Made by a program: the position numbers and the translations under genes. From assembly GCA_937873395.1 (NCBI GenBank), contig CALMYH010000182.1, positions 1-38,559 of the forward strand: a stretch of DNA of 38,559 nucleotides, given 5' to 3'. Below the pieces are notes generated by a model. It was not told where the DNA came from and searched no databases. It saw nothing but the letters and a program-made list of their open reading frames with translations. How positions within the stretch are numbered: position 1 is the first letter of the stretch; the number at the start of each line of letters is the position of its first letter. Of this stretch, positions 25,043-34,081 are shown piece by piece. The stretch comes from an uncultured Burkholderiales bacterium. Its GTDB lineage: Bacteria; Pseudomonadota; Gammaproteobacteria; Burkholderiales; Burkholderiaceae_C.

Positions 25043-25066
25043 GTTCGATCCAGTTGAACATTGAAC
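25043..25066. promoter_or_regulatory. Possible LysR operator between pirin and the LysR gene
   Basis: GTTCGA-TCCAG-TTGAAC (25043-25059) is a near-perfect dyad with 5 of 6 arm positions matching. TTGAAC is repeated at 25061-25066, ending four bases before the LysR ATG. The position suits autoregulation. It is a weak call without relatives to compare. Confidence 0.35.
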
Positions 25067-25070
25067 CGCC

Positions 25071-26018
25071 ATGTCCGCCCCGTCTCCGCGCACCGTGCTC
25101 TCCGCCGACAACCTCGGGCTGCTGGAGGCGGTGGCCCGCCTGGGCAGCATGGCCGCTGCCGCCCGCGAGCTGGGCATGGTCCCCAGTGCCCTGACCTACC
25201 GGGTGCGCCAGATCGAGGACGCGCTCGATGTGCTGCTGTTCGACCGCAGTGCGCGCCGCGCCAGGCTCACCCCCGCCGGTGCCGAGCTGTTGCGCTCGGG
25301 GCAGTACCTGCTGGACGAACTCGATGCGGTGGCCCAGCGGGTCAGGCGGGTGGCCACCGGCTGGGAACCCGAGTTCACCGTGGCGGCCGATGCGATCATT
25401 GCCCGAAGCACGCTGTTCGAACTTTTCGAATCCTTCTACGCCGAGGGCGCACCGACCCGCCTGCGGCTGCGCGCGGAAACCCTGTCCGGCACGCTGGAGG
25501 CGGTGCTCAGCGGACAGGCCGATCTGGCCCTGGGTGTATCGGGCGACGTCGGACTGCCGGACATCCGAACCGCCCCCCTCGGCACGATCGACTTCGTGTT
25601 CGTCGTGGCGCCCCACCATCCGCTGGCGGCCATGGACCACCCGCTGAGCGACGAGGATCGTTTTCGGCACCGGGCGGTGGCGGTGGCCGACAGCACCCAG
25701 CGCGGCCGCGGCCGCACGCACAACCTGGCGCCGGGACAGGACGTGCTGACCGTGCCCACGATGCAGCACAAACTGGAGGCCCAGTTGCGCGGCCTGGGGG
25801 CCGGCTTTCTGCCACGCCCGCTGGCGCAGCCCTTCATCGATGCCGGACGGCTGGTGGTCAAGCCGGTGCAGGGGCCTGCGCGCGAGGTCCATCTCGCCTA
25901 CGCGTGGCGCCAGCCGCGGGGACCGCTGGAGCAGCGACGGGCGCTGGCCTGGTGGCTGGAGCGGTTGCAACACCCGGCCACCCGGCAGGCCCTGCTGACA
26001 CGTCACCACCAGGCGTGA
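25071..26018 (+). CDS. LysR-family transcriptional regulator
   Basis: This 315-residue regulator has an N-terminal winged helix-turn-helix (about 10-70: NLGLLEAVARLGSMAAAARE, then LGMVPSALTYRVRQIEDAL and LLFDRSARRARLTPAG). The effector-binding domain runs from about 95 to 300 with the usual two-lobe pattern (GTLEAVLSGQADLALGV, VFVVAPHHPLA). It is divergent from pirin with 139 bases between the start codons, typical of a LysR regulator and its target. The ligand is unknown. No ribosome-binding site is clear before the ATG. Confidence 0.92.
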   Translation: MSAPSPRTVLSADNLGLLEAVARLGSMAAAARELGMVPSALTYRVRQIEDALDVLLFDRSARRARLTPAGAELLRSGQYLLDELDAVAQRVRRVATGWEPEFTVAADAIIARSTLFELFESFYAEGAPTRLRLRAETLSGTLEAVLSGQADLALGVSGDVGLPDIRTAPLGTIDFVFVVAPHHPLAAMDHPLSDEDRFRHRAVAVADSTQRGRGRTHNLAPGQDVLTVPTMQHKLEAQLRGLGAGFLPRPLAQPFIDAGRLVVKPVQGPAREVHLAYAWRQPRGPLEQRRALAWWLERLQHPATRQALLTRHHQA

Positions 26019-26072
26019 CGCGACACGGGCCGGGCTGATACAGTCGCAGGCATCTTCCACCGGTTGATTCCC

Positions 26073-27221
26073 ATGCCCCGAACCTCTGTCGCTGCCCGCC
26101 CCGCCCGCCGTCCCGCCCCTTCCCCGAAGGATTCCGTTGCCGCGGGCGAGTCCGGCGCGTCCCGTTTGCGGGTGGCTGTGGTGGGTGCCGGCATGGCCGG
26201 TGTGGCCTGCGCCCGCACGCTGCTGCAGGCCGGCCACGAAGTGCACCTGTTCGAAAAGAGCCGCGGCGTCGGTGGACGCATGGCCATGCGGCGCAGCGAG
26301 TTCGGCGGTTTCGACCACGGTGCCCAGTACTTCACCGTGCGCGATGCGCGTTTTGCGCGTGCCCTGCTGACGGCACAGGACGTGGTTCGCCCCTGGGCGG
26401 TCAGCACCGTCCGGGTGCTGGACGAACTGGGCCATGTGCTGGCCAGCGCCCCGCCCCCGAAGGAGCCGCATTTCGTGGCCAAACCGGGCATGAACGCCCT
26501 GGTCACCCACTGGACCCAGCCGCTGCTGCACCCGGAGCTGTTCGGCGGCCTGCCGGCCAGTGCCGCCCTGGAGACACGGGTGGCCCAGATCGAGCGCGAT
26601 GCCTTGCATCCGGGTCAGTGGCAGCTGCGCCTCGAGGGCGGCGACGGCGGCCAGCAGGTGAGCGGCGGCTTCGACCGCGTGGTCATCGCCACGCCGCACC
26701 CTCAGGCCCACGACCTTCTGCTCGCCTCAGGCCTGGCCCCCCAGCTGCGACAGGCGCTGACCGAGGTGCACGTGGCTCCGTGCTGGACCCTGATGCTGGC
26801 CTTCCCGAACGCGATGCAGCCAGGCCTGAGTCACCTGGGACCGCAGTGGAACGCGGCCCGCAGCACCCACCACCGGATCAGCTGGCTGGCGCGCGAAGGC
26901 AGCAAACCCGGGCGCGACGCGATCGAACGCTGGACGGTCCAGGCCGCACCCGACTGGTCGGCCAAGCACCTGGAAGACGACCCGGAACGGGTCAAGGGCA
27001 AGCTGCTGCGCGGGTTTGCGGAAATCACCGGCATCAGGGCCACCCCCACCCACGCCGTGGTCCACCGCTGGCGCTTTGCCCAGACGCAGACGCCGCTGGG
27101 ACGCAGCCACCTGTTCGATCCGGCGCTGGGCCTGGGCCTGTGTGGTGACTGGTGCCTGGGGCACCGGGTCGAGGACGCCTTCATCTCCGGCCTCGAACTG
27201 GCGCTGGAGATGGTTGCCTGA
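26073..27221 (+). CDS. FAD/NAD(P)-dependent amine oxidase-like oxidoreductase (renalase-like group)
   Basis: This 382-residue flavoprotein has the FAD-binding loop [18 protein letters not shown] at about 34-51, with [17 protein letters not shown] and [12 protein letters not shown] following. The C-terminal FAD contact [18 protein letters not shown] is present. Together these mark the group of predicted NAD/FAD-dependent oxidoreductases near renalase. A Pro/Ala/Arg-rich 30-residue N-terminal extension precedes the fold; the ATG at 26073 is used, and a TTG at 26064 is in frame. The substrate is unknown. It is followed by gluQRS after 11 bases, so the two may be co-transcribed. Confidence 0.85.
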   Translation: MPRTSVAARPARRPAPSPKDSVAAGESGASRLRVAVVGAGMAGVACARTLLQAGHEVHLFEKSRGVGGRMAMRRSEFGGFDHGAQYFTVRDARFARALLTAQDVVRPWAVSTVRVLDELGHVLASAPPPKEPHFVAKPGMNALVTHWTQPLLHPELFGGLPASAALETRVAQIERDALHPGQWQLRLEGGDGGQQVSGGFDRVVIATPHPQAHDLLLASGLAPQLRQALTEVHVAPCWTLMLAFPNAMQPGLSHLGPQWNAARSTHHRISWLAREGSKPGRDAIERWTVQAAPDWSAKHLEDDPERVKGKLLRGFAEITGIRATPTHAVVHRWRFAQTQTPLGRSHLFDPALGLGLCGDWCLGHRVEDAFISGLELALEMVA

Positions 27222-27232
27222 CCTTGCCGTCC

Positions 27233-28195
27233 ATGGAGGACGAGCCGACCGGACCTGGCCCGTACCCCGTCCGCGGGAACGGATGCTACCGGGGTCGCTT
27301 TGCGCCTTCGCCGACCGGCCCCCTGCATGCCGGCTCCCTGGTCGCCGCGTTGGCCAGCTGGCTGGACGCCCGCGCGCACGGCGGGCAGTGGCTGGTGCGG
27401 ATCGAAGACGTGGACACGCCGCGCTGCGTGCCCGGCGCCGACCGGCTGATCCTCGAGCAGCTCGGCCGCTGCGGCCTGGTCAGCGACGAACCGGTGATCC
27501 ACCAGTCCGCCTGCGGCGGCTTCTACCGGGAGGCACTGGAACGGCTGGTGCAATCGGGCCAGGCCTACCCCTGCGCCTGCTCGCGCAGGGACATCGAACA
27601 GGCCATGGCCATGGCGGGTCAGGTGAGGGAACGTCACCAGGCACCGGTTTACCCGGGCACCTGCCGGCCCGAGCGCGGTGGACTGGGCGGGCGGGAGCCC
27701 CGGGCGTGGCGGTTTCGTGTGCCCGACGGGCCCGCGGCGGAGGTGTCATGGACCGATCGCCGGCTGGGCAATCAGATCCAGAATGTGGCGACCGAGGTGG
27801 GCGATTTCGTGCTGCGCCGCGCCGACGGCCTGTGGGCCTACCAGCTGGCGGTGGTGGTCGACGACGCGCGGCAGGGCATCACCCATGTCGTGCGCGGCGA
27901 AGACCTGACCGACAACACGGGCCGGCAGATCCTGCTGCAGCAGGCCCTGGGGCTGGCCCGGCCCCACTACCTGCACACGCCGCTGGTGCTGGCGGCCGAC
28001 GGCCAGAAGCTGAGCAAACAGAACGGTGCGCGAGCGCTTGACCTGCGAGAGCCGGGACGGGCCCTGTGCGAGGCGGCCAGGGCGCTGGGTCTGCCACCGC
28101 GCGGCGGCGACCTGACCCGGATGCTGGCGGGCTGGACCTCCGACTGGAATCAGCGCTTCGGCGGCGGGGCGATCAGCGGGGCTGGCGCAGGATGA
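27233..28195 (+). CDS. gluQ: Glutamyl-Q tRNA(Asp) synthetase
   Basis: GluQRS attaches glutamate to the queuosine at position 34 of tRNA(Asp). It resembles the catalytic half of GluRS without the anticodon-binding domain, and the 320-residue length fits. Seen are [16 protein letters not shown] (HIGH-like motif at 32-35), the zinc-site cysteines in YPCACSRRD and YPGTCRPE, and KLSKQNGA as the KMSKS-like motif. The ATG at 27233 is preceded by no strong ribosome-binding site. The last 23 bases overlap the end of the convergent lipoprotein gene. queG, whose product makes queuosine, lies 4 kb away in the window. Confidence 0.93.
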   Translation: MEDEPTGPGPYPVRGNGCYRGRFAPSPTGPLHAGSLVAALASWLDARAHGGQWLVRIEDVDTPRCVPGADRLILEQLGRCGLVSDEPVIHQSACGGFYREALERLVQSGQAYPCACSRRDIEQAMAMAGQVRERHQAPVYPGTCRPERGGLGGREPRAWRFRVPDGPAAEVSWTDRRLGNQIQNVATEVGDFVLRRADGLWAYQLAVVVDDARQGITHVVRGEDLTDNTGRQILLQQALGLARPHYLHTPLVLAADGQKLSKQNGARALDLREPGRALCEAARALGLPPRGGDLTRMLAGWTSDWNQRFGGGAISGAGAG

Positions 28196-28850
28196 GGTCC
28201 ATGCGGCGCTGGAGTTGATCGGCCTGCTCCTGGTCACCGGCGGCCCGGGCGCGTTCACGCTGGACCCCGAGCCAGGCCAGCAGCGGCCGGCTCCAGCCCT
28301 GCATGGACGCGGTCTCGACCGCCAGGGCGAGCACCTCAGGCGATGCGTCGCCGCGTCGCATCAGCACGGCTGCCCCCACCAGCCGCGACAAAGGGTCTGA
28401 CACCGAAGACAGGGCCTGGCGGGCCGCGTCTCCGCCAACAGCCAGGGGACGCTGGGTCTCGGGCAACCAGACCGCGTCGCCTGGCAGCGGCTGGCCTTGA
28501 AGGTAACGGGCATAGGCCCGCTCGGTCTCGGCCGCATCGGCCTCCAGGGCCTCAAAGGGCGTGCAGGGGCCAAAGTCGAGGGCAGCGACCCGGGCCGCAC
28601 ACAGGACCAGTTCGGCACGGGCCATCAGGTCGATCCGTCCGGTGCGCGCCAGTTCGCGCCGCACGCGGGCCATTTCCGCCGTCTCGATGGCGGTCATCCC
28701 CGTCAGCGAGGCTTTCTGTGCCCGCTCCAGCCCGGACCGGGCATTCATCTGCCAGTCCGGTGGCGGCGGCGTGCTGCCGCAGGCCGCCAGGGCCAGCACA
28801 ACCAGCAAACCGGTGCCCAGCTTGCCCAAGGGAAGGACGAACGGCTTCAT
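28173..28850 (-). CDS. Lipoprotein of unknown function in an MCE transport operon
   Basis: This 225-residue protein has a lipoprotein signal peptide with lipobox LAAC (Cys24). The rest is alpha-helical, rich in Ala, Arg and Glu, with two further cysteines (VLCAARV, FGPCTPF). I do not recognise the domain and it does not look like the usual ABC-type auxiliary lipoprotein (YrbC/PqiC type). Its ATG overlaps the stop of the MlaD-like gene (ATGA), so it should be made together with it. It may be the outer-membrane-side partner of the MCE protein. Its 3' end overlaps gluQRS by 23 bases on the opposite strand. Confidence 0.75.
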   Translation of the reverse strand: MKPFVLPLGKLGTGLLVVLALAACGSTPPPPDWQMNARSGLERAQKASLTGMTAIETAEMARVRRELARTGRIDLMARAELVLCAARVAALDFGPCTPFEALEADAAETERAYARYLQGQPLPGDAVWLPETQRPLAVGGDAARQALSSVSDPLSRLVGAAVLMRRGDASPEVLALAVETASMQGWSRPLLAWLGVQRERARAAGDQEQADQLQRRMDLILRQPR

Positions 28851-29875
28851 GGCAGACGAATCTCCGTATCGCGCGAGAACGGCCAGCGGCGGTTGATGTC
28901 GTTGACCAGGGACTCGATCTGACGCAGGCTGGATTCGACTTCGGCCCGCAAGGTCCCCAGATCGGTGGTCGCCTCGCGCGTGTTGCTGGCAATGCCCTGT
29001 GCCTCGACCAGCACCGCATCGACCTTTTGCAGTGTGCCGCGGGTGTCGGCCAGCACACCGTCCAGCCGGCCCACCAACGCACGGACCTCTCCGACCAGAC
29101 CTGGATCGGCCACCGTCTCCCCGGGGCGCCCGGGAGCCCCGAAAACCTGGCGGTCGGCATTGGCCACCAGGGCGTCCAGTCGCTGCACCAGGGCATCCGA
29201 GCGGGAAAGCAGTGCGTTGGCGCCTTCGATCGTGGCCACCAGCTTGCGGGCATCGGCCTCGTTGCCCATCAGCACGCCCAGGGCGCCATGGGGACCCTTG
29301 AGTGCTCCGGTCACGTCCTGCACATGGGCCAGGCTGCCGGCCAGGGCCCCGCCGGGCGCGGTCAGGGCGTTGAGGTTGTCCAGCAGGTCACGCACCTGGG
29401 CCGTCAGGCGCGGGATCTCGGCCGACGCATCGCCCCGCAGCACCTGGCGTTCGGCGCCATCCTCCAGGGGCGGGTCCTCCAGCACGCCGCTGTAGGCCCG
29501 AATGCGGGTGCCACCGACCAGCCCGCGCTCCATGGTGAACACGCTGGAGGTTCGCAGCCATTTGGCGTCCCTGGTGGGCACATCGATCAGGATGCGGGCG
29601 TTGCCATCGTCGCCCAGCTCGATGCGGGCCACACGGCCGATGGCAAAGCCCGCAAAGGTCATGTTCATGCCGACGACCACCCCTTCTGAGTCGTCGGAAA
29701 CCAGCACCAGCCTCTGTGTGCTCTCGAACAGCCCGCGCGCGTACATGACGTACACCACGGAGGACGCCAGCAACACGACCATCGCCAGCAACAGCAAGGC
29801 CGCCTTGAACTCCAGGTACGGAACCGGGGGCACGTCGGTGGTGGCCGGGGGAGGTGGTCGGTTGTCGGGGTTCAT
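28847..29875 (-). CDS. MlaD-type MCE-domain protein
   Basis: MCE proteins bind lipids in the periplasm as part of ABC lipid transporters. The 342-residue protein has one transmembrane helix at about 23-48 (KAALLLLAMVVLLASSVVYV), then an MCE/MlaD domain at about 50-125 (GVVVGMNMTFAGFAIGRV; LVGGTRIRAYSG). A long helical C-terminal part (about 145-330) is rich in repeated VRxLVxRLD-like turns and probably forms coiled coils, as in longer MCE proteins. It starts 16 bases after the permease stop. Substrate (phospholipid or other hydrophobic compound) unknown. Confidence 0.88.
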   Translation of the reverse strand: MNPDNRPPPPATTDVPPVPYLEFKAALLLLAMVVLLASSVVYVMYARGLFESTQRLVLVSDDSEGVVVGMNMTFAGFAIGRVARIELGDDGNARILIDVPTRDAKWLRTSSVFTMERGLVGGTRIRAYSGVLEDPPLEDGAERQVLRGDASAEIPRLTAQVRDLLDNLNALTAPGGALAGSLAHVQDVTGALKGPHGALGVLMGNEADARKLVATIEGANALLSRSDALVQRLDALVANADRQVFGAPGRPGETVADPGLVGEVRALVGRLDGVLADTRGTLQKVDAVLVEAQGIASNTREATTDLGTLRAEVESSLRQIESLVNDINRRWPFSRDTEIRLP

Positions 29876-29891
29876 GCTGCGCCAGTGTCGC

Positions 29892-30698
29892 TCAATAGTA
29901 GTTGCCGACCAGCGAAATCACCTCGACGATCAGGATGACCGACAACAGGCGCGCGAACTCGGAGATGTCGCTGCGGCGGGAAAAACGCCCCTGCGCATCG
30001 CGCTGGGCACTGGCGGCAAACGGCACGATGGCCACCGCCAGGCTGAAAAACAGCGTCTTGAGGGCAAAAATGAGCGAGACCGCGGGCGTGAACACCGCGC
30101 CCACGCCGCGCGTGTACTCCGGCAAGCCCCAGGGCGACAGACCGTATACATTGATGTAGGTCAGCACCAGCGCAATCACACCGCTGACGCCGGCCAGCAG
30201 CATCACCGACAGGGTCGCGCCCAGGGCACGGGGAAGCAGTTCACTGCGCAACAGTTGCTGGTGCTCCACATCGCAGCCTTCGCGCAGCCGCTCGGCCAGG
30301 TGCCGGCGGACCTCCTGGGCGCCCGGCAAGGCGTAACGCAGGGCCACGAACATGGCGGCATAGAGCGGAATGAGCTCCAGCACCAGGGTGCGCACCAGCA
30401 CCTCCAGGGCGTACTGCGACAGTCCGTAACTGGATGCAGTGGCCACCACGATGCGGATCAACACCAGGCTCACCAGTGCAGACAGCACCAGGAAGCTGTT
30501 GATGTGCGGCAAGGTGGCACGCAGCAGGTGGGTCAGGACGGCGGTGCGCTGGAGCCCTTTGCGGTAGCTCGACGGCAGCACGGCCAGCAGCAGGATTTCG
30601 GCCCCGATCAGGATGACGTTCCACCAGGACAGCCAGGCCGCGCGAAGCTGCCGGCCCCAGCGGACCAGGAAATGGGGAGGTGGCCAGTCCAGGTTCAT
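29892..30698 (-). CDS. MlaE-family ABC transporter permease
   Basis: This 268-residue inner-membrane permease has five or so helices. Recognisable MlaE features are SFLVLSALVSLVLIRIVVATAS, then VRTLVLELIPLYAAMFVALRYA (equivalent to the EXGPV region) and SVMLLAGVSGVIALVL, with the last helix LARLLSVILIVEVISLVG. It is divergent from classical MlaE. The start is uncertain: ATG at 30698, 30722 or 30731, all without a good ribosome-binding site; I use the first to give family length. No ATP-binding subunit is encoded before or after it. Confidence 0.85.
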   Translation of the reverse strand: MNLDWPPPHFLVRWGRQLRAAWLSWWNVILIGAEILLLAVLPSSYRKGLQRTAVLTHLLRATLPHINSFLVLSALVSLVLIRIVVATASSYGLSQYALEVLVRTLVLELIPLYAAMFVALRYALPGAQEVRRHLAERLREGCDVEHQQLLRSELLPRALGATLSVMLLAGVSGVIALVLTYINVYGLSPWGLPEYTRGVGAVFTPAVSLIFALKTLFFSLAVAIVPFAASAQRDAQGRFSRRSDISEFARLLSVILIVEVISLVGNYY

Positions 30699-30869
30699 TG
30701 CTGGCCGAATGATAGCCCGCATGAAGGCCATCGGCGGGCGGGGCCTGGTGAGCAAAGGTGACAGCAGCGGCGAGCAACATGGTGAAAACACGCTGGGCGA
30801 CCCGCGCGCGATGGGGTAAACCGCGTCCTGCATGACTTTCCGTCCCGACACCCAACAAGGAGACCTTGC

Positions 30870-32423
30870 ATGAACCCGGCCGTTCGCCGCCAGACCATTG
30901 CCGACGCCCTGCACCGCACCGCCTGCCGCCTGCCCGAAAAAATCGCCATCGTCTGCGGTCAGACCCGCTGGACCTATGCCGACTTCAATGCCCTGGTCAG
31001 CCGCCTGGCCGCCGGGCTTAATCACATCGGCGTCGGCGAAGGCGACAAGGTGGCCGTGCTGGCGCGCAATTCACACGGCTTTGCGGCGCTGCGCTTTGCA
31101 CTGGCCCGGCGTGGTGCGGTGCTGGTGCCGATCAACTTCATGCTCAAGGCCGACGAGGTGGCCTACATCCTGCGCCACGCGGGCGCCCGCACGCTGGCCA
31201 CCGACAGCGGGCTGGCCGCGCTGGCCCGCGATGCGGCCCTGCTGGACACCCAGGTTCAGCAGTTCATCTGGCTGCCCTCCGAGGACCCGAGCGAGCCCGC
31301 CGAGGGCATGCACCGATTCGAAGACCTCGCCGCCTGCACCGACGCCCTTCCCGAGGTGGGCACGCAGAGCACCGACCTGGCCCAGATCGTCTACACCAGC
31401 GGCACCGAGTCCATGCCCAAAGGGGCCATGCTCACCCACGATGCGGTGCTGTGGCAGTACGTCAGCTGCGTCATCAATGCCGAGATCGCCGAGCAGGACC
31501 GCACCCTGCATGCCCTGCCGCTGTACCACTGCGCGCAGCTGGACGTGTTCTTCGGGCCGGCCATCTACATCGGCAGCAGCAACGTGATCACCGGCAAACC
31601 GACACCGGACCACCTGCTGGCCCTGCTGGAACAGCACCAGATCACCAGTTTTTTTGCGCCCCCCACCGTGTGGATCGCGCTGCTGCGCTCACCGCTGTTC
31701 GACGCGGGCAAACTGGCCCACCTGGCCAAGGGCTACTACGGCGCCTCCATCATGCCGGTCGAAGTGCTCAAGGAACTGGCCGCGCGCCTGCCCAAAGTGC
31801 GGCTGTGGAACCTGTACGGCCAGACCGAGATCGCGCCCCTGGCCACCATGCTCGCCCCCGAAGACCAGCTGCGCAAGCCCGGCTCGTGCGGCAAGGCGGT
31901 GATCAACGTCGAGACCCGGGTGGTCAACGACGAGATGCAGGACGTGGCCCCCGGCGAGGTGGGCGAGATCGTGCACCGCTCGCCGCACCTGATGCTGGGC
32001 TACTTCAACGACCCCGAGCGCACTGAGGCCGCGTTTGCCGGTGGCTGGTTTCACAGCGGCGACCTGGCCACCGTCGACGAGGAAGGCTACATCAGCGTGG
32101 TCGACCGCAAGAAGGACATGATCAAGACCGGCGGTGAAAACGTGGCCAGCCGAGAGGTGGAGGAAATGATCTACCGGTTGCCGGCTGTCAGCGAGGTGGC
32201 CGTGATCGGCCTGCCGGACCCCAAGTGGGTCGAGGCGGTCACGGCGGTGATCGTGGTCAAGGCCGGCCAGAGCCTGACCGAGGCCGAGGTGATGGCCCAT
32301 TGCAGCGAACACATGGCGCACTTCAAGGCCCCCAAGCGGGTCGTGTTCACCGACGCCCTGCCCAAGAACCCCAGCGGCAAGCTGCTCAAGCGCGAGCTGC
32401 GCCAGCGCTACACGGGAGCCTGA
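30870..32423 (+). CDS. Acyl-CoA synthetase (AMP-forming, FadD/long-chain type)
   Basis: This 517-residue ANL-superfamily enzyme activates a carboxylic acid to its CoA thioester through an acyl-AMP. The phosphate loop is YTSGTESMPKGAMLTH, in which the usual TTG-x-PKG is TES-M-PKG. The adenylate motifs LYGQTE and GWFHSGDLA are present, then DRKKDMIKTGGENVAS. The C-terminal lysine is in PKNPSGKLLKRELR. Start: ATG at 30870 with AAGGAGA nine bases upstream. The acid used is unknown; such proteins act on medium or long fatty acids or on aromatic acids. It overlaps the end of queG by 16 bases, convergently. Confidence 0.93.
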   Translation: MNPAVRRQTIADALHRTACRLPEKIAIVCGQTRWTYADFNALVSRLAAGLNHIGVGEGDKVAVLARNSHGFAALRFALARRGAVLVPINFMLKADEVAYILRHAGARTLATDSGLAALARDAALLDTQVQQFIWLPSEDPSEPAEGMHRFEDLAACTDALPEVGTQSTDLAQIVYTSGTESMPKGAMLTHDAVLWQYVSCVINAEIAEQDRTLHALPLYHCAQLDVFFGPAIYIGSSNVITGKPTPDHLLALLEQHQITSFFAPPTVWIALLRSPLFDAGKLAHLAKGYYGASIMPVEVLKELAARLPKVRLWNLYGQTEIAPLATMLAPEDQLRKPGSCGKAVINVETRVVNDEMQDVAPGEVGEIVHRSPHLMLGYFNDPERTEAAFAGGWFHSGDLATVDEEGYISVVDRKKDMIKTGGENVASREVEEMIYRLPAVSEVAVIGLPDPKWVEAVTAVIVVKAGQSLTEAEVMAHCSEHMAHFKAPKRVVFTDALPKNPSGKLLKRELRQRYTGA

Positions 32424-33502
32424 CCGGGGGCCTGGGCCAGGGCCCAGGCCACGTGCTCGCGCACAGTCCCGTCGGGGTGGTCCAGCCGCGCCCGCAAGGC
32501 TGACCGCAGACCCGCGTCCTCCCGTTGGCGCAGGGCATTGCCCATGGCCACGGCGATGTTGCGCAACCACCGGGCGTGGCCGATGCGGCGGATCGGACTG
32601 CCTTCGGTGCGGCGCAGGAACTCGTCCTCACGCCACGCCCACAGGTCCACCAGTGTGGAGCCCGCGAGCCCCTCGCGCGGGTCGAAATCGGGCAAGGGGC
32701 TTCGCTGCGCGAACTTGTTCCACGGGCAGACCAGCTGGCAGTCGTCGCAACCATAGATGCGGTTGCCCATCAGCGGGCGCAGTTCCAGTGGAATCGGGCC
32801 GTCGTGTTCGATCGTCAGATAGGAGATGCAGCGTCGCGCGTCCAGCCGGTAGGGGGCGACGATGGCGCCTGTGGGGCAGGCACCGATGCAGGCACTGCAG
32901 GCGCCGCAGTGGTCGCTCACGGGTTCGGTGGGGGGCAAGGCCAGGTCCACATAGATCTCACCCAGGAAAAACACCGAGCCGCCCTCGCGGCTGAGGATGA
33001 GCGTGTGCTTGCCGCGCCAGCCCTGGCCGCTGCGGCGCGCCAGTTCGGCTTCCAGCACCGGCGCCGAATCGGTGAACACGCGGTGCCCGAACGGGCCGAG
33101 TTCGGCCGCCATGCGGTCAGCCAGCTTCTGCAGCCGGCTGCGCAGCACCTTGTGATAGTCGCGGCCGCGTGCATAAACGGACACGATGGCCTCGCCAGGC
33201 CTTTGGAGACGGGCGAGCTCCTGCTCTGTCCAGTCGGCCGGGGTCGAGCGCGGCAGATAGTCCATGCGCGCCGTGATCACACTCACCGTGCCGGGCACCA
33301 GCTCGGCCGGGCGCGCCCGTCGCAGTCCATGGCTTGCCATATAGTCCATGCTGCCGTGAAACCCGGCGGCCAGCCAGGCCTGGAGGCCGGCTTCGGCGTC
33401 CGAAAGGTCGACACCCGCCACGCCAATTTGGGAGAATCCCAGTTCCTGGCCCCAGGCCTGCAGGCGCAAGACAAGTTGAGCAGCATCAAGAGCGGTCGTC
33501 AT
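32408..33502 (-). CDS. queG: Epoxyqueuosine reductase QueG
   Basis: This 364-residue cobalamin- and iron-sulfur-dependent enzyme reduces epoxyqueuosine in tRNA to queuosine. Two ferredoxin-type [4Fe-4S] motifs are seen, CGACSACIGACPTGAI (about 217-232) and CDDCQLVCPWN further on. Typical QueG stretches ARGRDYHKVLRSRLQKLA, FTDSAPVLEAELARRSG and LGEIYVDLALPPTEP are present, as is a C-terminal helical region. The open frame extends upstream, but the ATG at 33502 (MTTALDAAQL) fits the family. The gene is divergent from tsaE; the two starts may overlap. Confidence 0.94.
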   Translation of the reverse strand: MTTALDAAQLVLRLQAWGQELGFSQIGVAGVDLSDAEAGLQAWLAAGFHGSMDYMASHGLRRARPAELVPGTVSVITARMDYLPRSTPADWTEQELARLQRPGEAIVSVYARGRDYHKVLRSRLQKLADRMAAELGPFGHRVFTDSAPVLEAELARRSGQGWRGKHTLILSREGGSVFFLGEIYVDLALPPTEPVSDHCGACSACIGACPTGAIVAPYRLDARRCISYLTIEHDGPIPLELRPLMGNRIYGCDDCQLVCPWNKFAQRSPLPDFDPREGLAGSTLVDLWAWREDEFLRRTEGSPIRRIGHARWLRNIAVAMGNALRQREDAGLRSALRARLDHPDGTVREHVAWALAQAPGQAPV

Positions 33503-34081
33503 CAGACAGGCATTGTAGAAAGCGTTCCCGAGGCGGGCGCGGCCGGTCAGCGCCTGCCCGCCAGCTGGCAAGGGCACTGGTCCGACGAGGCTGCCACGGC
33601 CGAATTCGCCGCCAGCCTGGCTGGCTCCCCGGCCTTGGCGCATGCGGTCATCGCACTGCATGGCGACCTGGGCGCCGGCAAGACCACCCTGGTGAGGCAT
33701 CTGCTGCGCGCGCTCGGCGTGGATGGGCGCGTCAAGAGCCCGACCTATGCCGTCGTCGAGCCCCACAGCAGCGCCAGTTGCCCATGGATGCCCGAGGGAG
33801 ATGTGTTGTCCGTCTGGCATTTCGACTTTTACCGCTTCAACGACCCGCGCGAATGGGAAGACGCCGGCTTTCGCGAACTTTTCGCGTCGCCCGGGCTCAA
33901 GCTGGTCGAATGGCCCGAGCGTGCCAGCGGCGTCATGCCGCCGGCCGACCTGGAAATCGAGATCCGCGCCAGCAACACGCCCATGGACATCCCGCCCGAC
34001 GCCCACGCCGACGAAAACCGAAAAGTGCTGGTCCGGGCCGCCAGTGCGCGCGGCCTCCAGCTGCTTCAGGTCCTGCCATGA
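33476..34081 (+). CDS. tsaE: tRNA threonylcarbamoyladenosine ATPase subunit TsaE
   Basis: TsaE is the P-loop ATPase of the t6A37 tRNA modification complex with TsaB and TsaD. The Walker A motif GDLGAGKTTLVRH is intact, followed by VKSPTYAVVEP, the WHFDFYRF strand and LKLVEWPERA. The start is uncertain: the frame has no ATG or GTG before the domain. The first usable codons are TTG at 33476, which would overlap the divergent queG start by 27 bases (given here), or a CTG at 33554, which gives a family-like length of about 175. Its stop overlaps the ATG of amiC (ATGA), so the two are coupled. Confidence 0.9.
   Translation: MSSIKSGRHQTGIVESVPEAGAAGQRLPASWQGHWSDEAATAEFAASLAGSPALAHAVIALHGDLGAGKTTLVRHLLRALGVDGRVKSPTYAVVEPHSSASCPWMPEGDVLSVWHFDFYRFNDPREWEDAGFRELFASPGLKLVEWPERASGVMPPADLEIEIRASNTPMDIPPDAHADENRKVLVRAASARGLQLLQVLP

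Noticed and set aside
30698-31025. A longer N-terminus for the MlaE-like permease
   Set aside because: The extra frame is antisense to the acyl-CoA synthetase and its promoter region, and permeases of this family begin near the ATG at 30698.
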